Shown: positions 42,601 to 52,016 of the stretch, piece after piece | Position numbering within the stretch: the stretch's first letter is position 1 | Layout of the letters: every line of letters begins with the position of its first letter | DNA from: Cytobacillus purgationiresistens | Lineage (GTDB): Bacteria > Bacillota > Bacilli > Bacillales > Cytobacillaceae | Assembly (NCBI RefSeq): GCF_030813235.1 | Contig: NZ_JAUSUB010000006.1 | Location: 124,001 to 188,000 of the forward strand | DNA length: 64,000 bases | Direction of reading: 5' to 3' | Translations under genes and position numbers: made by a program | Notes under the pieces: generated by a model | What the model saw: only the letters and a program-made list of their open reading frames with translations | What the model was told of the DNA's origin: nothing | The model's database searches: none

Positions 42601-43470
42601 AGAGAACTGATCATTATCAATCACTTGACTCGGAATAGGCACATCTTTGCCAAGAATAATTGGCGCTGGCAGCTCGTTTCCTGATGAAAGGACACGAAGG
42701 TTGCCATTTTGTGCATTGATTTCAGTCATTGCCAAGTCTGTTTCCAGTTTCTCAGCGTAACCATCCAATACCCATTCCTTCACCGTTCCATCTATTTCAA
42801 CTTTATCTCCAACACGAATATTATGGGTTGGCTTATAGATGAGAACTCCTTCAGATGTATTGGGATTATCATCAGGCTCTAGTTCCTGCATATAAAAATT
42901 CCGAGAATCTACCACTTTAGTAACGACGCCTTGTACAGCCTTCACATTTTGATCTGCGTAAGGCGACTGATGTCCTTCTCCTTGAATATCATGGATGCGC
43001 AACCCTTCAATTCCTTCAAAGGGGTCATCATTTCCATCCCCGGGTTCTCCCTCTGTAAATGTCATTGCAGATGGGTTTTTCAATCCTGGAACAGTAAAAT
43101 AACTTTCTAATTTCCCAGTTATAGTGACTTTTTCACCAATAATATCCGGGTTTGTTTGCAATCCAAAATCCGCGCGAAAATCAGCTGGGAGTTGTACCGG
43201 CAAGATTTTTGCTGGATCCGTCTCATCTGCATGATCTGCTATCGCTATATTAAAATCATTGTTAAAGGGCGGGCTAAATTTATAAGATTTAGTTGAAACC
43301 GTGTGTGCTACTATGTACCCCTCAACCGTTGCTGTCCCTTGGTTATTTGCAATCGCATCCTCAACAGTTTTTACATCATTTGATGCATGTCCAATTAACG
43401 GACCAAAACTTGAAAAAACCAACATAAACACAGTCAAAAAAGCAATGATTCGATTTTTTGCGAGCTTCAT
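39634..43470 (-). CDS. secreted multidomain nuclease / 5'-nucleotidase (YhcR-like)
   Basis: 1278-residue exported protein. After a signal peptide (to about residue 29, LIGHAS) come OB-fold nucleic-acid binding segments (~40-400), an endonuclease/exonuclease/phosphatase domain (~410-725; VASYNIENYF, GLVEVQDD, VVLGDLNDFEFS, RASDHDPLLVEL), a calcineurin-like 5'-nucleotidase (~735-985; HTNDTHAHLE, DAGDVFSG, GNHEFD, VGGHSHT) and its C-terminal domain (~1030-1200; QNGGGIRASIAQGDITLGD). This is the B. subtilis YhcR layout, but no LPXTG sorting signal follows; the tail is charged KCKEEIIDKVKDKIKEIIDK. Likely role: degrading extracellular nucleic acid to nucleosides and phosphate. Confidence 0.88.
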   Translation of the reverse strand: MKLAKNRIIAFLTVFMLVFSSFGPLIGHASNDVKTVEDAIANNQGTATVEGYIVAHTVSTKSYKFSPPFNNDFNIAIADHADETDPAKILPVQLPADFRADFGLQTNPDIIGEKVTITGKLESYFTVPGLKNPSAMTFTEGEPGDGNDDPFEGIEGLRIHDIQGEGHQSPYADQNVKAVQGVVTKVVDSRNFYMQELEPDDNPNTSEGVLIYKPTHNIRVGDKVEIDGTVKEWVLDGYAEKLETDLAMTEINAQNGNLRVLSSGNELPAPIILGKDVPIPSQVIDNDQFSIFDPEEDGIDLYESVEGMRVAVENPQVVAPQKYGEVPVIAGQVEGKTYSEQGGVLISEDNQNPERLHLLLDNTSFVAKTGDSFQGTVTGVMTYGYSNYKILTDMDTLPALNEREITPIKTELGNDDSKLTVASYNIENYFEGTSQDKTNKIALSMINELNTPDIIGLVEVQDDNGPTDNGTTTAERSYKKLIDAIASNGGPTYEWTDIAPLDKQDGGQPGGNIRVGYIYNPERVSLKDAPKGGATDKVSYENGSLTLNPGRIDPENPIFESTRKSLAAQFEFNGEDVVVIANHFNSKTGDQPLFGKNQPPYLGSEAKRIEISKVVNGFVSDIHAENPKANVVVLGDLNDFEFSKPLDALKGEELTNMVETLPENERYTYNYQGNAQVLDHILVSNHLAGQTEVDIVNINSLYMEQHGRASDHDPLLVELSLAAAEEENGPFSLSVLHTNDTHAHLENVPRLFTAVNQMRNEKENSLLLDAGDVFSGTLFFNQYLGQADLEFMNRLGYDAMTFGNHEFDKDSEVLAAFIEKAAFPFVSANVNVSNEPILNNLKDDQIGKPGEAGTIYPAIIKEIDGEKVGIFGLTTEDTSFLANPSENIVFEDAVQTSIQTVEALEAEGVNKIIALSHLGFNPDQRLAEEVRGIDVIVGGHSHTKLESPVVINEDEEPVLIVQANEYNNYLGTLDVTFDEEGVLTDWNGELIALLAKNENGEFVYGEDQWAKQRLTELSEPLEELKRQKVGYSDVPLNGERTDVRTKETNLGNMIADGMLEKANESVSTQIAMQNGGGIRASIAQGDITLGDVLTVMPFGNMLVTLDLTGEEILAALEHSVAQVENGAGQFMQVAGLRFKYDMAEPAGSRVHSVEVKINDKYETIDKARKYTVATNAFTADGGDGYDMFKQAKDDGRITELFEVDYDVFATYLEKNSPVSPEVEGRIMEASKSAPEEPGGNACKPGKDMDYHKCKEEIIDKVKDKIKEIIDKIKKWLRP

Positions 43471-43725
43471 TCTGCTCCTCCTCAATTTTTATAATTTCCC
43501 CAATCGCCTTCTATTACTTTTGAATCTTTTAACATTTGAACTATAACAGTTTTTTCTATTTGGTGGTGCATTTTTTGGCGATATTTAACGAAAAATTCCA
43601 AAAATAAGAAAATAGAATCAGTTACTTTTTTTAACAATATAGTAAAATTCGGGCTATCAAAAAGGATGAAAGGGACAATAGTCATGGTTCATCGACAAAA
43701 AACCAGTAAAAAAGGGTAAAAAAAT

Positions 43726-43755
43726 AAGAGCAGGTCCATTGCAGGACTTGCTCTT
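43726..43755 (-). terminator. terminator of the sdhCAB operon
   Basis: AAGAGCAAGTCC/GGACCTGCTCTT stem followed by ATTTTTTT on the minus strand, 8 bp after sdhB. The remaining gap to the nuclease start (43471-43725) should hold the nuclease promoter; I see no gene. Confidence 0.85.
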
Positions 43756-43763
43756 GGTAAAGT

Positions 43764-44537
43764 TTAAACTCTGTCACTTCCAAAGAAGTTTTTAAAAGAT
43801 TGTAATGTAGTGTCACGGTTTAATGCTGCGATGGATGTTGTTAAAGGAATTCCTTTAGGACATGATTGCACACAGTTTTGTGAGTTACCACAGTTAGCTA
43901 ATCCGCCATCACCCATAATCTCTTCAAGACGTTCTGCTTTGTTCATTTCCCCAGTTGGATGAGAGTTGAATAAACGAACTTGTGATAATGGTGCTGGACC
44001 GATAAAGTCTGATTTGCTGTTTACATTTGGACATGCTTCCAAACATACACCGCAAGTCATACATTTTGATAATTCATATGCCCATTGACGTTTTTTCTCA
44101 GGCATACGCGGCCCTGGTCCTAAATCGTACGTTCCATCAATAGGAATCCATGCTTTTACCTTTTTAAGTGAATCGAACATACGGCTGCGATCCACTTGCA
44201 GGTCACGAACAACAGGGAATGTACGCATTGGCTCTAAACGAATCGGTTGTTCCAATTGATCAATGAGCGCTGTACAAGACTGACGAGGCTTCCCGTTAAT
44301 AACCATTGAGCAAGCTCCACAAACTTCTTCAAGACAGTTCATATCCCAATTGATTGGCGTTGTGTTTTCACCCTTTGTATTAACTGGGTTACGACGAATT
44401 TCCATTAATGCAGAAATGACGTTCATATTCGGGCGGTATTCTACCTCAAATTCTTCCTGATAAGGGGCTGAATCTGGAGAATCCTGACGCGTCACACTGA
44501 ATCTTACTGTTTTAGATTTAACTGCTGCTTCTGACAT
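43764..44537 (-). CDS. sdhB: succinate dehydrogenase iron-sulfur subunit
   Basis: Electron-transfer subunit of complex II, 257 residues. The [2Fe-2S] cysteines lie in EVCGACSMVINGKPRQSC (~72-89), and the 4Fe and 3Fe clusters in CMTCGVCLEACP (~158) and CGNSQNCVQSCPKG (~216). It follows sdhA by 31 bp. Confidence 0.96.
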   Translation of the reverse strand: MSEAAVKSKTVRFSVTRQDSPDSAPYQEEFEVEYRPNMNVISALMEIRRNPVNTKGENTTPINWDMNCLEEVCGACSMVINGKPRQSCTALIDQLEQPIRLEPMRTFPVVRDLQVDRSRMFDSLKKVKAWIPIDGTYDLGPGPRMPEKKRQWAYELSKCMTCGVCLEACPNVNSKSDFIGPAPLSQVRLFNSHPTGEMNKAERLEEIMGDGGLANCGNSQNCVQSCPKGIPLTTSIAALNRDTTLQSFKNFFGSDRV

Positions 44538-44568
44538 GTCTAATTACTCCCCTTTCTCTTAATTCTTC

Positions 44569-46320
44569 TTAATGTTTCTTAGTATAGTCACGTTTACGAG
44601 GCTTGATTAAGCTAATATCAACTTCTTCATAATGGAATTCCGGAGCTGATTTGCTATCAACAAACTTCGCCATTGTAGTTTTCAAGAAATCTTCGTCGTT
44701 ACGTTCAGGGAATTCCGGTTTATAATGAGCTCCACGGCTTTCATTACGATTATAAGCACCAATTGTAATTACACGCGCTAATTGAAGCATGTTTTGCAAC
44801 TGACGAGTGAATGCAGCACCTTGATTGCTCCATTTAGCTGTATCGTTAATGTTGATGTTTTCAAATCTCTCTAACAATTCAACAATTTTTGCATCCGTTT
44901 TTAATAATCTGTCATTATGACGAACAACTGTTACATTATCAGTCATCCATTCGCCAAGCTCTTTATGAAGAACATATGCATTCTCTGTTCCATTAAGAGA
45001 CATGATATGGTTCCATTTTTCCTGTTCTTGTTGAACAGAACGATCAAATACAGAAGAAGAAATATCTTCACAGCTCTTTTCAAGGCCACGGATATATTCA
45101 AGTGCTTTTGGTCCAGCAACCATTCCGCCATAAATAGCTGACAACAAGGAGTTAGCTCCCAATCTGTTTCCACCATGCTGTGAATAATCACACTCACCAG
45201 CTGCAAACAACCCAGGAATATTTGTCATTTGGTCATAATCTACCCATAATCCACCCATTGAATAGTGAACCGCTGGGAAAATTTTCATTGGAACTTTACG
45301 AGGATCTTCACCTTGGAATTTCTCATAAATTTCAATAATTCCGCCTAGTTTGATATCAAGCTCTTTTGGATCTTTGTGTGATAAATCAAGGTAAACCATG
45401 TTTTCACCGTTAATCCCTAATTTTTGATTCACACAAACATCGAAAATTTCACGAGTAGCAATATCACGAGGTACAAGGTTTCCATAGGCAGGATACTTCT
45501 CTTCCAGGAAGTACCATGGCTTACCATCTTTATACGTCCAAACACGTCCGCCTTCACCACGTGCAGATTCACTCATCAGACGAAGCTTATCATCTCCTGG
45601 AATCGCAGTTGGGTGAATTTGAATGAATTCGCCATTCGCATAGTAAGCTCCTTGCTGATATACGATTGAAGCGGCTGAACCAGTGTTGATAATAGAGTTA
45701 GTTGATTTACCAAAGATGATTCCAGGTCCGCCAGATGCCATAATAACTGCATCAGAAGAGAATGATTGGATCTCCATTGTTGTTAAGTTTTGTGCAACAA
45801 CACCGCGGCAAATGCCTTCATCATCAAGAGTAGATCCTAAGAATTCCCAGCCTTCATATTTTGTTACTAAACCAGCAACTTCAAAACGACGAACTTGTTC
45901 ATCCAGTGCATACAATAACTGTTGACCTGTCGTCGCACCTGCAAATGCAGTACGGTGATGCTGTGTTCCCCCAAAGCGTCTGAAGTCTAGCAATCCTTCA
46001 GGTGTTCGGTTGAACATTACACCCATACGGTCAAACAAGTGAATGATTCCTGGTGCAGCTTCAGCCATTGCTTTTACTGGAGGCTGATTGGCAAGGAAAT
46101 CTCCGCCATAAATCGAGTCATCAAAATGAATCCAAGGGGAATCTCCTTCACCTTTTGTATTAACTGCTCCGTTAATGCCGCCTTGGGCACAAACAGAGTG
46201 AGAACGTTTAACTGGCACTAAAGAAAATAACTCAACCTGATTACCCGCTTCTGCAATTTTAACTGTTGCCATTAAGCCGGCTAATCCGCCACCGACAACG
46301 ATTACCTTTCCTTTACCCAT
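44569..46320 (-). CDS. sdhA: succinate dehydrogenase flavoprotein subunit
   Basis: FAD-containing catalytic subunit that oxidises succinate to fumarate. The 583 residues show VVGGGLAGLMA (FAD, N-terminus), the covalent flavin histidine in RSHSVCAQGG (~40), FIQIHPTAIPG and the catalytic arginine region RLGANSLL (~395). AAGGGAG precedes the ATG. Confidence 0.96.
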   Translation of the reverse strand: MGKGKVIVVGGGLAGLMATVKIAEAGNQVELFSLVPVKRSHSVCAQGGINGAVNTKGEGDSPWIHFDDSIYGGDFLANQPPVKAMAEAAPGIIHLFDRMGVMFNRTPEGLLDFRRFGGTQHHRTAFAGATTGQQLLYALDEQVRRFEVAGLVTKYEGWEFLGSTLDDEGICRGVVAQNLTTMEIQSFSSDAVIMASGGPGIIFGKSTNSIINTGSAASIVYQQGAYYANGEFIQIHPTAIPGDDKLRLMSESARGEGGRVWTYKDGKPWYFLEEKYPAYGNLVPRDIATREIFDVCVNQKLGINGENMVYLDLSHKDPKELDIKLGGIIEIYEKFQGEDPRKVPMKIFPAVHYSMGGLWVDYDQMTNIPGLFAAGECDYSQHGGNRLGANSLLSAIYGGMVAGPKALEYIRGLEKSCEDISSSVFDRSVQQEQEKWNHIMSLNGTENAYVLHKELGEWMTDNVTVVRHNDRLLKTDAKIVELLERFENININDTAKWSNQGAAFTRQLQNMLQLARVITIGAYNRNESRGAHYKPEFPERNDEDFLKTTMAKFVDSKSAPEFHYEEVDISLIKPRKRDYTKKH

Positions 46321-46390
46321 ATAGGTTCACTCCCTTAATACTAGTAAAACTAAATCATCCGAACGTTAAAAAATGTATGTATTCTGTTTC

Positions 46391-46999
46391 TTAAACAAAT
46401 GCGAAAATTGCACGAATACCTACAATTGATAAGGCAACAAAAATACCCAATGTTACATATGTTGAAATAACTTGCGATCTTGGAGAGACAGTGATTCCCC
46501 AGCTAACCATGAATGACCATAATCCGTTCGCAAAATGGAAAATAGCTGAAAGAACACCAATAATGTAGAAAGCAAGCATGAATGGATTAGCTAAAATATT
46601 CTCCATCATTTGGAAGTTCACATCTGCTCCCATAGCGGCTTGTATACGTGTTTCCCAAACATGCCATACTAGGAATATCAACGTAATTACACCTGTGATA
46701 CGCTGAATATAAAACATCCAGTTACGGAAATAGCTATATTTGCTCGTATTGTTCTTTGCAGTAAAAGCAATATAAAGTCCATAAATTGCATGGTAAAGCA
46801 ACGGTAAGAAGATAACGAATATTTCAAGTAAATATCTAAAAGGCAGACTTTCCATGAAATGTGATGCACTATTAAATGCCTCTTCTCCCCTTGTTGCAAA
46901 ATGGTTCACTACTAAGTGCTGAATTAAAAACACACCAACAGGTATTACCCCAAGCAATGAATGCAGTTTGCGATTAAAAAACTCTCGATTACCCGCCAT
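46391..46999 (-). CDS. sdhC: succinate dehydrogenase cytochrome b558 subunit
   Basis: Membrane anchor of complex II with five helices and two haems b. The four axial histidines H28, H70, H113 and H155 are at the same positions as in B. subtilis SdhC, and the length (202) is identical. The ATG at 46999 follows AAGGGGG; the longer frame to 47080 is not supported. Confidence 0.96.
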   Translation of the reverse strand: MAGNREFFNRKLHSLLGVIPVGVFLIQHLVVNHFATRGEEAFNSASHFMESLPFRYLLEIFVIFLPLLYHAIYGLYIAFTAKNNTSKYSYFRNWMFYIQRITGVITLIFLVWHVWETRIQAAMGADVNFQMMENILANPFMLAFYIIGVLSAIFHFANGLWSFMVSWGITVSPRSQVISTYVTLGIFVALSIVGIRAIFAFV

Positions 47000-47110
47000 A
47001 AGTTTACCCCCTTGATTTTGTAGCATGATGCATTGGATGTTAAAGTTTGTGATATCCCTCACATCAAATAGAAAATGCAAATCATTTTCTTACATTTATA
47101 TGACATGTCC

Positions 47111-47139
47111 ATTTTACTCTCAAGATTATAGAGCGTCAA
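47111..47139 (-). promoter_or_regulatory. sigma-A promoter of sdhCAB
   Basis: TTGACG, 17 bp, TAAAAT on the minus strand, giving a leader of about 105 nt before sdhC. Confidence 0.65.
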
Positions 47140-47330
47140 GAAAACGGATACATGTTTTTGTCGATATTACGAAAATTTTTTAAATATATAGATATCAGAC
47201 AAATCCTGTCTTTCTGTCTTTTTTTCCAGAATTTTATTGTTCTCCCAATATATCAAAATAGCAATAACCCTTCTCAAAAATATTCTTACCCTTTTTACTG
47301 TACGAATGAGTAAATTACAAGTAAATTGTA

Positions 47331-47336
47331 TATAAT
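47331..47336 (+). promoter_or_regulatory. -10 element of yslB
   Basis: TATAAT 23 bp before the yslB ATG. The matching -35 (GAGTAA) is poor. Confidence 0.4.
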
Positions 47337-47359
47337 AGACTCATAGAAAGAGGGGAGAC

Positions 47360-47812
47360 ATGACTACAATGCCATCTTCGGAAGATTTAACAGAAATTAC
47401 AGCAGATACAGTGCCTTCTTTTGGCTATGAATTAATTCGCGAAGAGCTTTTAACCGACCTTTTAGGAAAAGATACATCTGACATATTGTATTGGGCAGGA
47501 AAAAGACTTGCCCGTAAATATCCCATTACATCCTCTGAAGCACTAGGAGAATTCTTCCAACAGGCCGGTTGGGGAAACTTAAGCAAATTAAGTGAAAACC
47601 AAAAAGAAATTGAGTTTGAATTAACAAGCTCAATGATTACAGAAAGATGCAAAAAAAATGCTCAAGCAACTTTTCAGCTTGAAGCCGGCTTTATTGCCCA
47701 GCAAATAGAACAGAAAAAAGATGTTGTTTGTGAAGCCTTCGAGCATCCTCGCAAAAAAGGCGGCAAGGTTTTATTCACAGTAAAATGGGATAAAAAAGAT
47801 GCAATTGTATAA
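47360..47812 (+). CDS. yslB: YslB family protein (DUF2507, V4R-like fold)
   Basis: Cytosolic protein of 150 residues conserved in Bacillaceae next to sdh. Segments include FGYELIREELLTDLLG, ILYWAGKRLARKYP and FQLEAGFIAQQIE. The V4R-like fold suggests small-molecule or haem-related binding, but function is unknown. AGAGGGGAG precedes the ATG. It is divergent from sdhC, as in B. subtilis. Confidence 0.85.
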   Translation: MTTMPSSEDLTEITADTVPSFGYELIREELLTDLLGKDTSDILYWAGKRLARKYPITSSEALGEFFQQAGWGNLSKLSENQKEIEFELTSSMITERCKKNAQATFQLEAGFIAQQIEQKKDVVCEAFEHPRKKGGKVLFTVKWDKKDAIV

Positions 47813-47820
47813 TCATGGGC

Positions 47821-47860
47821 CCAAACAAAAAGCTTTCAAAACAGAAAGCTTTTTGTTTGG
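47821..47860. terminator. shared terminator between yslB and lysC
   Basis: Perfect 17-bp stem (CCAAACAAAAAGCTTTC and its complement) around a six-base loop, between convergent genes. Confidence 0.9.
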
Positions 47861-47862
47861 TT

Positions 47863-49104
47863 TCAAAGAGAATGCTTATGACTTACTAAATTCCCTGACA
47901 ATTGGAATGCTTCATGAAGAATCTTTGCTGCTTCCAGCATTTTTTCTTGATCAATTACAGCAGAAACCTTAATTTCTGATGTACTAACCATTTTGACGAC
48001 AATGTCATTTAAAGCAAGGACATTAAACATCTCTGCTGCAACGCCAGGATTAGAAATCATTCCAGAACCAACAATTGAAATCTTCGCTAATTCAGATTCC
48101 CATTCAATCCGGTCGTATTCCAGTGCTTCACGATTTTTTTCTAATATTTTAATTGTATCTGTCAAATCCTCGTTTTTAATTGAGAATGAAAGACTAGCAG
48201 GCTGTCCCTCAGTTATGCTTTGAATAATAATATCCACATTGATTTGATTCTTTGCCAATAGAGAAAAGATAGAGGATAATCCAGTTAGAGAATTGGACAG
48301 TCCTATTATGGTCACCCTTATAATTTCATCTTCAAATGCCACGCCACGTACAACTAGATTTTGCTCCATCTCTACATCCTCCTCGATGACTGTTCCCGAT
48401 TCTTTTTCCATACTTGATCGCACTTCTAGGGACACACCATAGTTTTTTGCAAACTCCACTGCTCTTGGGTGAAGCACGCCTGCTCCTAAGTTTGCCAGCT
48501 CCAACATCTCATCATATGAGATGGCACTCAGCTTTCTCGCGTTGTCCACATACCGTGGATCCGTAGTAAAAACACCAGTTACATCAGTATATATATCACA
48601 TTTATCAGCCTTTAAAGCTGCTGCAAGGGCTACTGCCGTTGTATCGGAACCTCCTCTGCCGAGTGTAGTAATGACTCCTCCTTCAGCTAATCCTTGAAAC
48701 CCTGCTACAATGACAATTTTTTCTTTTTCAAGCTCAGCCGCAACGATTGAAGTATCGATATCTGTGATTCTTGCATTTCCATGAATCGGTTCTGTTTTAA
48801 TTCCTGCCTGCCAGCCTGTGAATGAGGTCGCATCATATCCCTTTGCATTTAGAGCAATCGTTAATAATGAAATGGTTACTTGTTCCCCCGTTGATAAAAG
48901 CATATCCATTTCTCTGCGACTTGGATTGGAAGATAGCTCCCTTGCCATACCTACTAGCTTATCTGTCGTTTTCCCCATTGCTGAGACAACAACTACCACG
49001 TTATTCCCATGTTTTTTTTCTTCGATCACCCGATTGGCCACGTTTTGAATATTTTCAATTGAACCAACAGATGTACCGCCAAACTTTTGAACGATTAAAG
49101 CCAC
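47863..49104 (-). CDS. lysC: aspartokinase II (lysine-sensitive)
   Basis: Phosphorylates aspartate, entry to lysine, threonine and methionine synthesis. KFGGTSVGS at the N-terminus, FTTDPRYV and two C-terminal ACT domains (~260-400) are visible; start to stop gives 413 residues. The GTG at 49104 has AAGGGG upstream and matches the known VALIVQKFGG start. The 66 extra codons of the longest frame are the lysine riboswitch. By analogy with B. subtilis an internal start may also give the beta subunit. Confidence 0.95.
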   Translation of the reverse strand: MALIVQKFGGTSVGSIENIQNVANRVIEEKKHGNNVVVVVSAMGKTTDKLVGMARELSSNPSRREMDMLLSTGEQVTISLLTIALNAKGYDATSFTGWQAGIKTEPIHGNARITDIDTSIVAAELEKEKIVIVAGFQGLAEGGVITTLGRGGSDTTAVALAAALKADKCDIYTDVTGVFTTDPRYVDNARKLSAISYDEMLELANLGAGVLHPRAVEFAKNYGVSLEVRSSMEKESGTVIEEDVEMEQNLVVRGVAFEDEIIRVTIIGLSNSLTGLSSIFSLLAKNQINVDIIIQSITEGQPASLSFSIKNEDLTDTIKILEKNREALEYDRIEWESELAKISIVGSGMISNPGVAAEMFNVLALNDIVVKMVSTSEIKVSAVIDQEKMLEAAKILHEAFQLSGNLVSHKHSL

Positions 49105-49191
49105 TTTTTCCCCTTCTTTCTCCACATTTGTTTTAGCTTTTCCTGCCGCCTGTATGTACACAGAGCACTTCCCCATCATGATTTGGGCATG

Positions 49192-49440
49192 AAAAAAAGC
49201 AATGAGATTCCATCCCATTGCTGTGCTGTCAAACGTATCAAAAGAAATACGTACACACAGTGAGATAGCCCTCCAAGACAGCTTGTCTTGACAATCCTGC
49301 ACTTATTCAGTGCAAAACCAGCAAAGAAAATGATGAGATTTTCCCCACTTCGGCGATCTTTCCCTTTCAAAGCTTTTCATTGAAGCTCATACTCCTCAAA
49401 GCTTTTACTGATGAAATTCGCACCTCTACCTTCACTTTAA
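49192..49440 (-). promoter_or_regulatory. lysine riboswitch (L box) with terminator
   Basis: The leader begins with the L-box core GTGAAGGTAGAGGTGCGA (49420-49437) and continues with AGTAA, GAGGAGTATGAGC and TGGGGAAAATCTCATC, the conserved junction segments. It ends in AGCAATGGGATGGAATCTCATTGCT..TTTTTTT (49192-49222), an intrinsic terminator. Lysine binding should favour termination before lysC. Confidence 0.92.
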
Positions 49441-49473
49441 TTGTTAAAAGTGATTTGATATAAAGTTGACACA

Positions 49474-49502
49474 AGTATAGCATATTGCTTATTTTCTGAC
49501 AA
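49474..49502 (-). promoter_or_regulatory. sigma-A promoter of lysC
   Basis: TTGTCA, 17 bp, TATACT. It begins 2 bp after the uvrC stop and starts transcription about 25 bp before the riboswitch core. Confidence 0.7.
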
Positions 49503-49504
49503 TG

Positions 49505-51277
49505 CTATTCTTCAAGCTTTTTCTTTATCTCTTCTGCAATCTTTTGCGGAATCCCCAGCTCCTTAAATTGCTCAACATCGGCCTCCTTCATTTTCTTAAC
49601 CGACCCAAATTCCTTAAGCAACTGCTTTTTTCGTCTTTCACCTACACCGGGGATATCATCTAGCATCGATTGAAAAGCGCTTTTTCCACGCACTTGGCGA
49701 TGAAAGGTAATTGCGAATCGATGCACTTCATCTTGAATTCTTTGCAATAAATAAAATTCCTGGCTATTGCGGGCCAGCGGTATAATTGATAAAGGATTGC
49801 CATATAAGAGTTGTGAAGTTCTATGTTTTTCATCTTTCACTAGGCCTGAAATAGGAATATCCAGATTCAGTTCATTTTCCAAAACATCACGCACGGTTTC
49901 TACATGGCCTTTACCACCATCAATAATAATTAAATCCGGCAGGGGAAGGCCTTCCTTCAATACTCTTGCATATCTTCTTCGTACTACTTCTCTCATCGAT
50001 TCATAATCGTCTGGCCCTTTAACTGACTTAATTTTATATTTACGATATTCCCGTTTTTCGGGTTTCCCATCGATAAATACAATCATGGCTGAAACAGGGT
50101 CAGTCCCTTGAATATTTGAATTATCAAATGCTTCAATCCGGTGGGGCGTATAAATACCAAGTTGATCTCCCAGATTTTCAACCGCTTTAATTGTCCGATC
50201 TTCATCTCGATCTATGAGAGAAAATTTCTCTTGGAGCGCAATTTTTGCATTTTTATAAGCCAGTTTCACCAGCTCTTTCTTTTGACCGCGCTGGGGGACA
50301 ATGATCTTCACATCCAGAAGCTTTTCAGCCATTTCTATATTGACTGAATCGGGAAGAAGAATTTCTTTTGGTTTAAAATGGTTGGCCTTTTGATAAAATT
50401 GCCCTAGATAAGTGAGGATTTCCTCATCTGGTTCATTATAAATCGGAAACAATGAAACATCTCTTTCAATCAGCTTTCCTTGTCTTATAAAGAAAACCTG
50501 CACACACATCCAGCCTTTATCGTAGGCATATCCAAAAACATCGCGATCTGTGAAATCGGTCATTGTAATTTTTTGTTTTTCCATGGTTGTTTCAATGTGG
50601 ACAATCTTATCACGCAAATCCTTCGCTCTTTCAAAATCAAGTTCCTCTGCAGCAGCCGTCATTTTACCCGTTAATTCTTTCTTTATCTCTTTATAACCGC
50701 CGTTTAAGAACCTTGTGATTTCATCAGTCATTCGCTTATACTCTGCTTCATCAATATGTTGAATGCAAGGGGCTAGACATTGTCCAATATGATAATACAA
50801 ACAAACCCGATCAGGAAGAGTGGAGCATTTTCTCAGAGGGTAAAGGCGATCTAGCAATTTTTTCGTTTCGTTTGCTGATTGTACATTAGGATAAGGACCA
50901 AAATATTTGCCTTTATCCTTCTTTACCTTTCTAGTTGTTATAAGTCGGGGATGCCTTTCATGTGTCAGCTTAATAAATGGATAGCTTTTATCATCCTTTA
51001 ACATGACATTATATTTTGGGTCATGTTTCTTAATTAAGTTTAATTCCAAAAGAAGTGCTTCCATATTAGAGGAAGTGACGATATATTCAAAATCCACAAT
51101 CTCATTGACAAGCCTGAGGGTTTTTCCATCATGTGAGCCTGTAAAGTAAGATTTTACTCGATTTCTTAATATTTTTGCCTTGCCTACATAGATAATGGTG
51201 CCTTGCCTGTCCTTCATTAAATAACATCCGGGTTGTGCAGGCAAAAGCTGCAATTTATTTTTTATAGATTCATTCAT
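49505..51277 (-). CDS. uvrC: excinuclease ABC subunit C
   Basis: Makes the two incisions in nucleotide excision repair. The 590 residues hold an N-terminal GIY-YIG nuclease domain ([20 protein letters not shown], residues 16-35), a UVR motif ([14 protein letters not shown], ~208), the RNase H-like C-terminal nuclease ([20 protein letters not shown], ~370) and a final helix-hairpin-helix ([18 protein letters not shown]). Confidence 0.96.
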   Translation of the reverse strand: MNESIKNKLQLLPAQPGCYLMKDRQGTIIYVGKAKILRNRVKSYFTGSHDGKTLRLVNEIVDFEYIVTSSNMEALLLELNLIKKHDPKYNVMLKDDKSYPFIKLTHERHPRLITTRKVKKDKGKYFGPYPNVQSANETKKLLDRLYPLRKCSTLPDRVCLYYHIGQCLAPCIQHIDEAEYKRMTDEITRFLNGGYKEIKKELTGKMTAAAEELDFERAKDLRDKIVHIETTMEKQKITMTDFTDRDVFGYAYDKGWMCVQVFFIRQGKLIERDVSLFPIYNEPDEEILTYLGQFYQKANHFKPKEILLPDSVNIEMAEKLLDVKIIVPQRGQKKELVKLAYKNAKIALQEKFSLIDRDEDRTIKAVENLGDQLGIYTPHRIEAFDNSNIQGTDPVSAMIVFIDGKPEKREYRKYKIKSVKGPDDYESMREVVRRRYARVLKEGLPLPDLIIIDGGKGHVETVRDVLENELNLDIPISGLVKDEKHRTSQLLYGNPLSIIPLARNSQEFYLLQRIQDEVHRFAITFHRQVRGKSAFQSMLDDIPGVGERRKKQLLKEFGSVKKMKEADVEQFKELGIPQKIAEEIKKKLEE

Positions 51278-51351
51278 TGGTTACTCACATCCATTGTAAA
51301 ATACGGTACACACCATTGCATACAGCACAGAGGGAACACTAATGCTATGGC

Positions 51352-51391
51352 AAAAGACCCCGGCCTTCTTTAATAGAAGCCGGGGTCTTTT
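51352..51391 (-). terminator. terminator after trxA
   Basis: AAAAGACCCCGGCTTCT/AGAAGGCCGGGGTCTTTT type stem with very high GC core, 12 bp beyond the trxA stop. Confidence 0.9.
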
Positions 51392-51403
51392 AGTTGTGTT
51401 CCA

Positions 51404-51718
51404 TTAAGCATGTTTTGAAAGAAGTTCAACTAATGCTTCTTTAGGTTGGAAGCCAACAACTTTATCTACAACTTCTCCATCTTTTAAGACGATTAAAGTT
51501 GGGATGCTCATTACGCCATATTTGCCAGCAGTTTCTTGGTTGTCATCTACGTCGAGTTTTACGATTTTTACTTTATCGCCCATTTCTCCGTCAAGCTCTT
51601 CCAAAACTGGACCAATCATTTTACAAGGTCCGCACCATGGAGCCCAAAAATCTGCAAGAACTAGTCCTGATCCAGTTTCAGTTGAAAAGTTTTGATCTGT
51701 TGCATGTGTGATAGCCAT
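51404..51718 (-). CDS. trxA: thioredoxin
   Basis: Small cytosolic disulfide reductase, 104 residues. The active site WCGPCK has C29 and C32; the cis-proline lies in SIPTLIV near 75. TAGGAGG precedes the ATG. It is monocistronic between terminators. Confidence 0.97.
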   Translation of the reverse strand: MAITHATDQNFSTETGSGLVLADFWAPWCGPCKMIGPVLEELDGEMGDKVKIVKLDVDDNQETAGKYGVMSIPTLIVLKDGEVVDKVVGFQPKEALVELLSKHA

Positions 51719-51954
51719 ATTATTATTTCCTCCTAAAATTTAACTCGTAAGCTTATCGAAAGTATATCATCGTTTTATCAAGGATGCTAATATTTTGCTC
51801 GATTTAATATCCCCATTTTAAAGCTGATTCATTCGCAAAGCGAAGGCTGTCTTATTCAGGGTACAACTAGTATTAACGATTGATGAAGGGAAGGAGTAAT
51901 TTCACCTGCCTTTCACCAATCGTTTAGAATCAAACAATACGAACCTGAGGGTGA

Positions 51955-51992
51955 ACAAAAAATAGCGGGCAGTTAGAAAACTGCCCGCTAAT
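51955..51992 (-). terminator. terminator of the fadR-fadB-etfB-etfA transcript
   Basis: TAGCGGGCAGTT-N4-AACTGCCCGCTA followed by TTTTTTG on the minus strand, 25 bp after etfA. Confidence 0.9.
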
Positions 51993-52016
51993 CATATGAC
52001 TTAATAGCCTTATTAC

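Noticed and set aside
43482..43685. 67-residue minus-strand frame
   Set aside because: Lies in the promoter region of the nuclease gene, without ribosome binding site or recognisable domain.
49105..49370. upstream extension of lysC and a 64-residue minus-strand frame
   Set aside because: The DNA is the lysine riboswitch and terminator; GTG at 49104 has the ribosome binding site.
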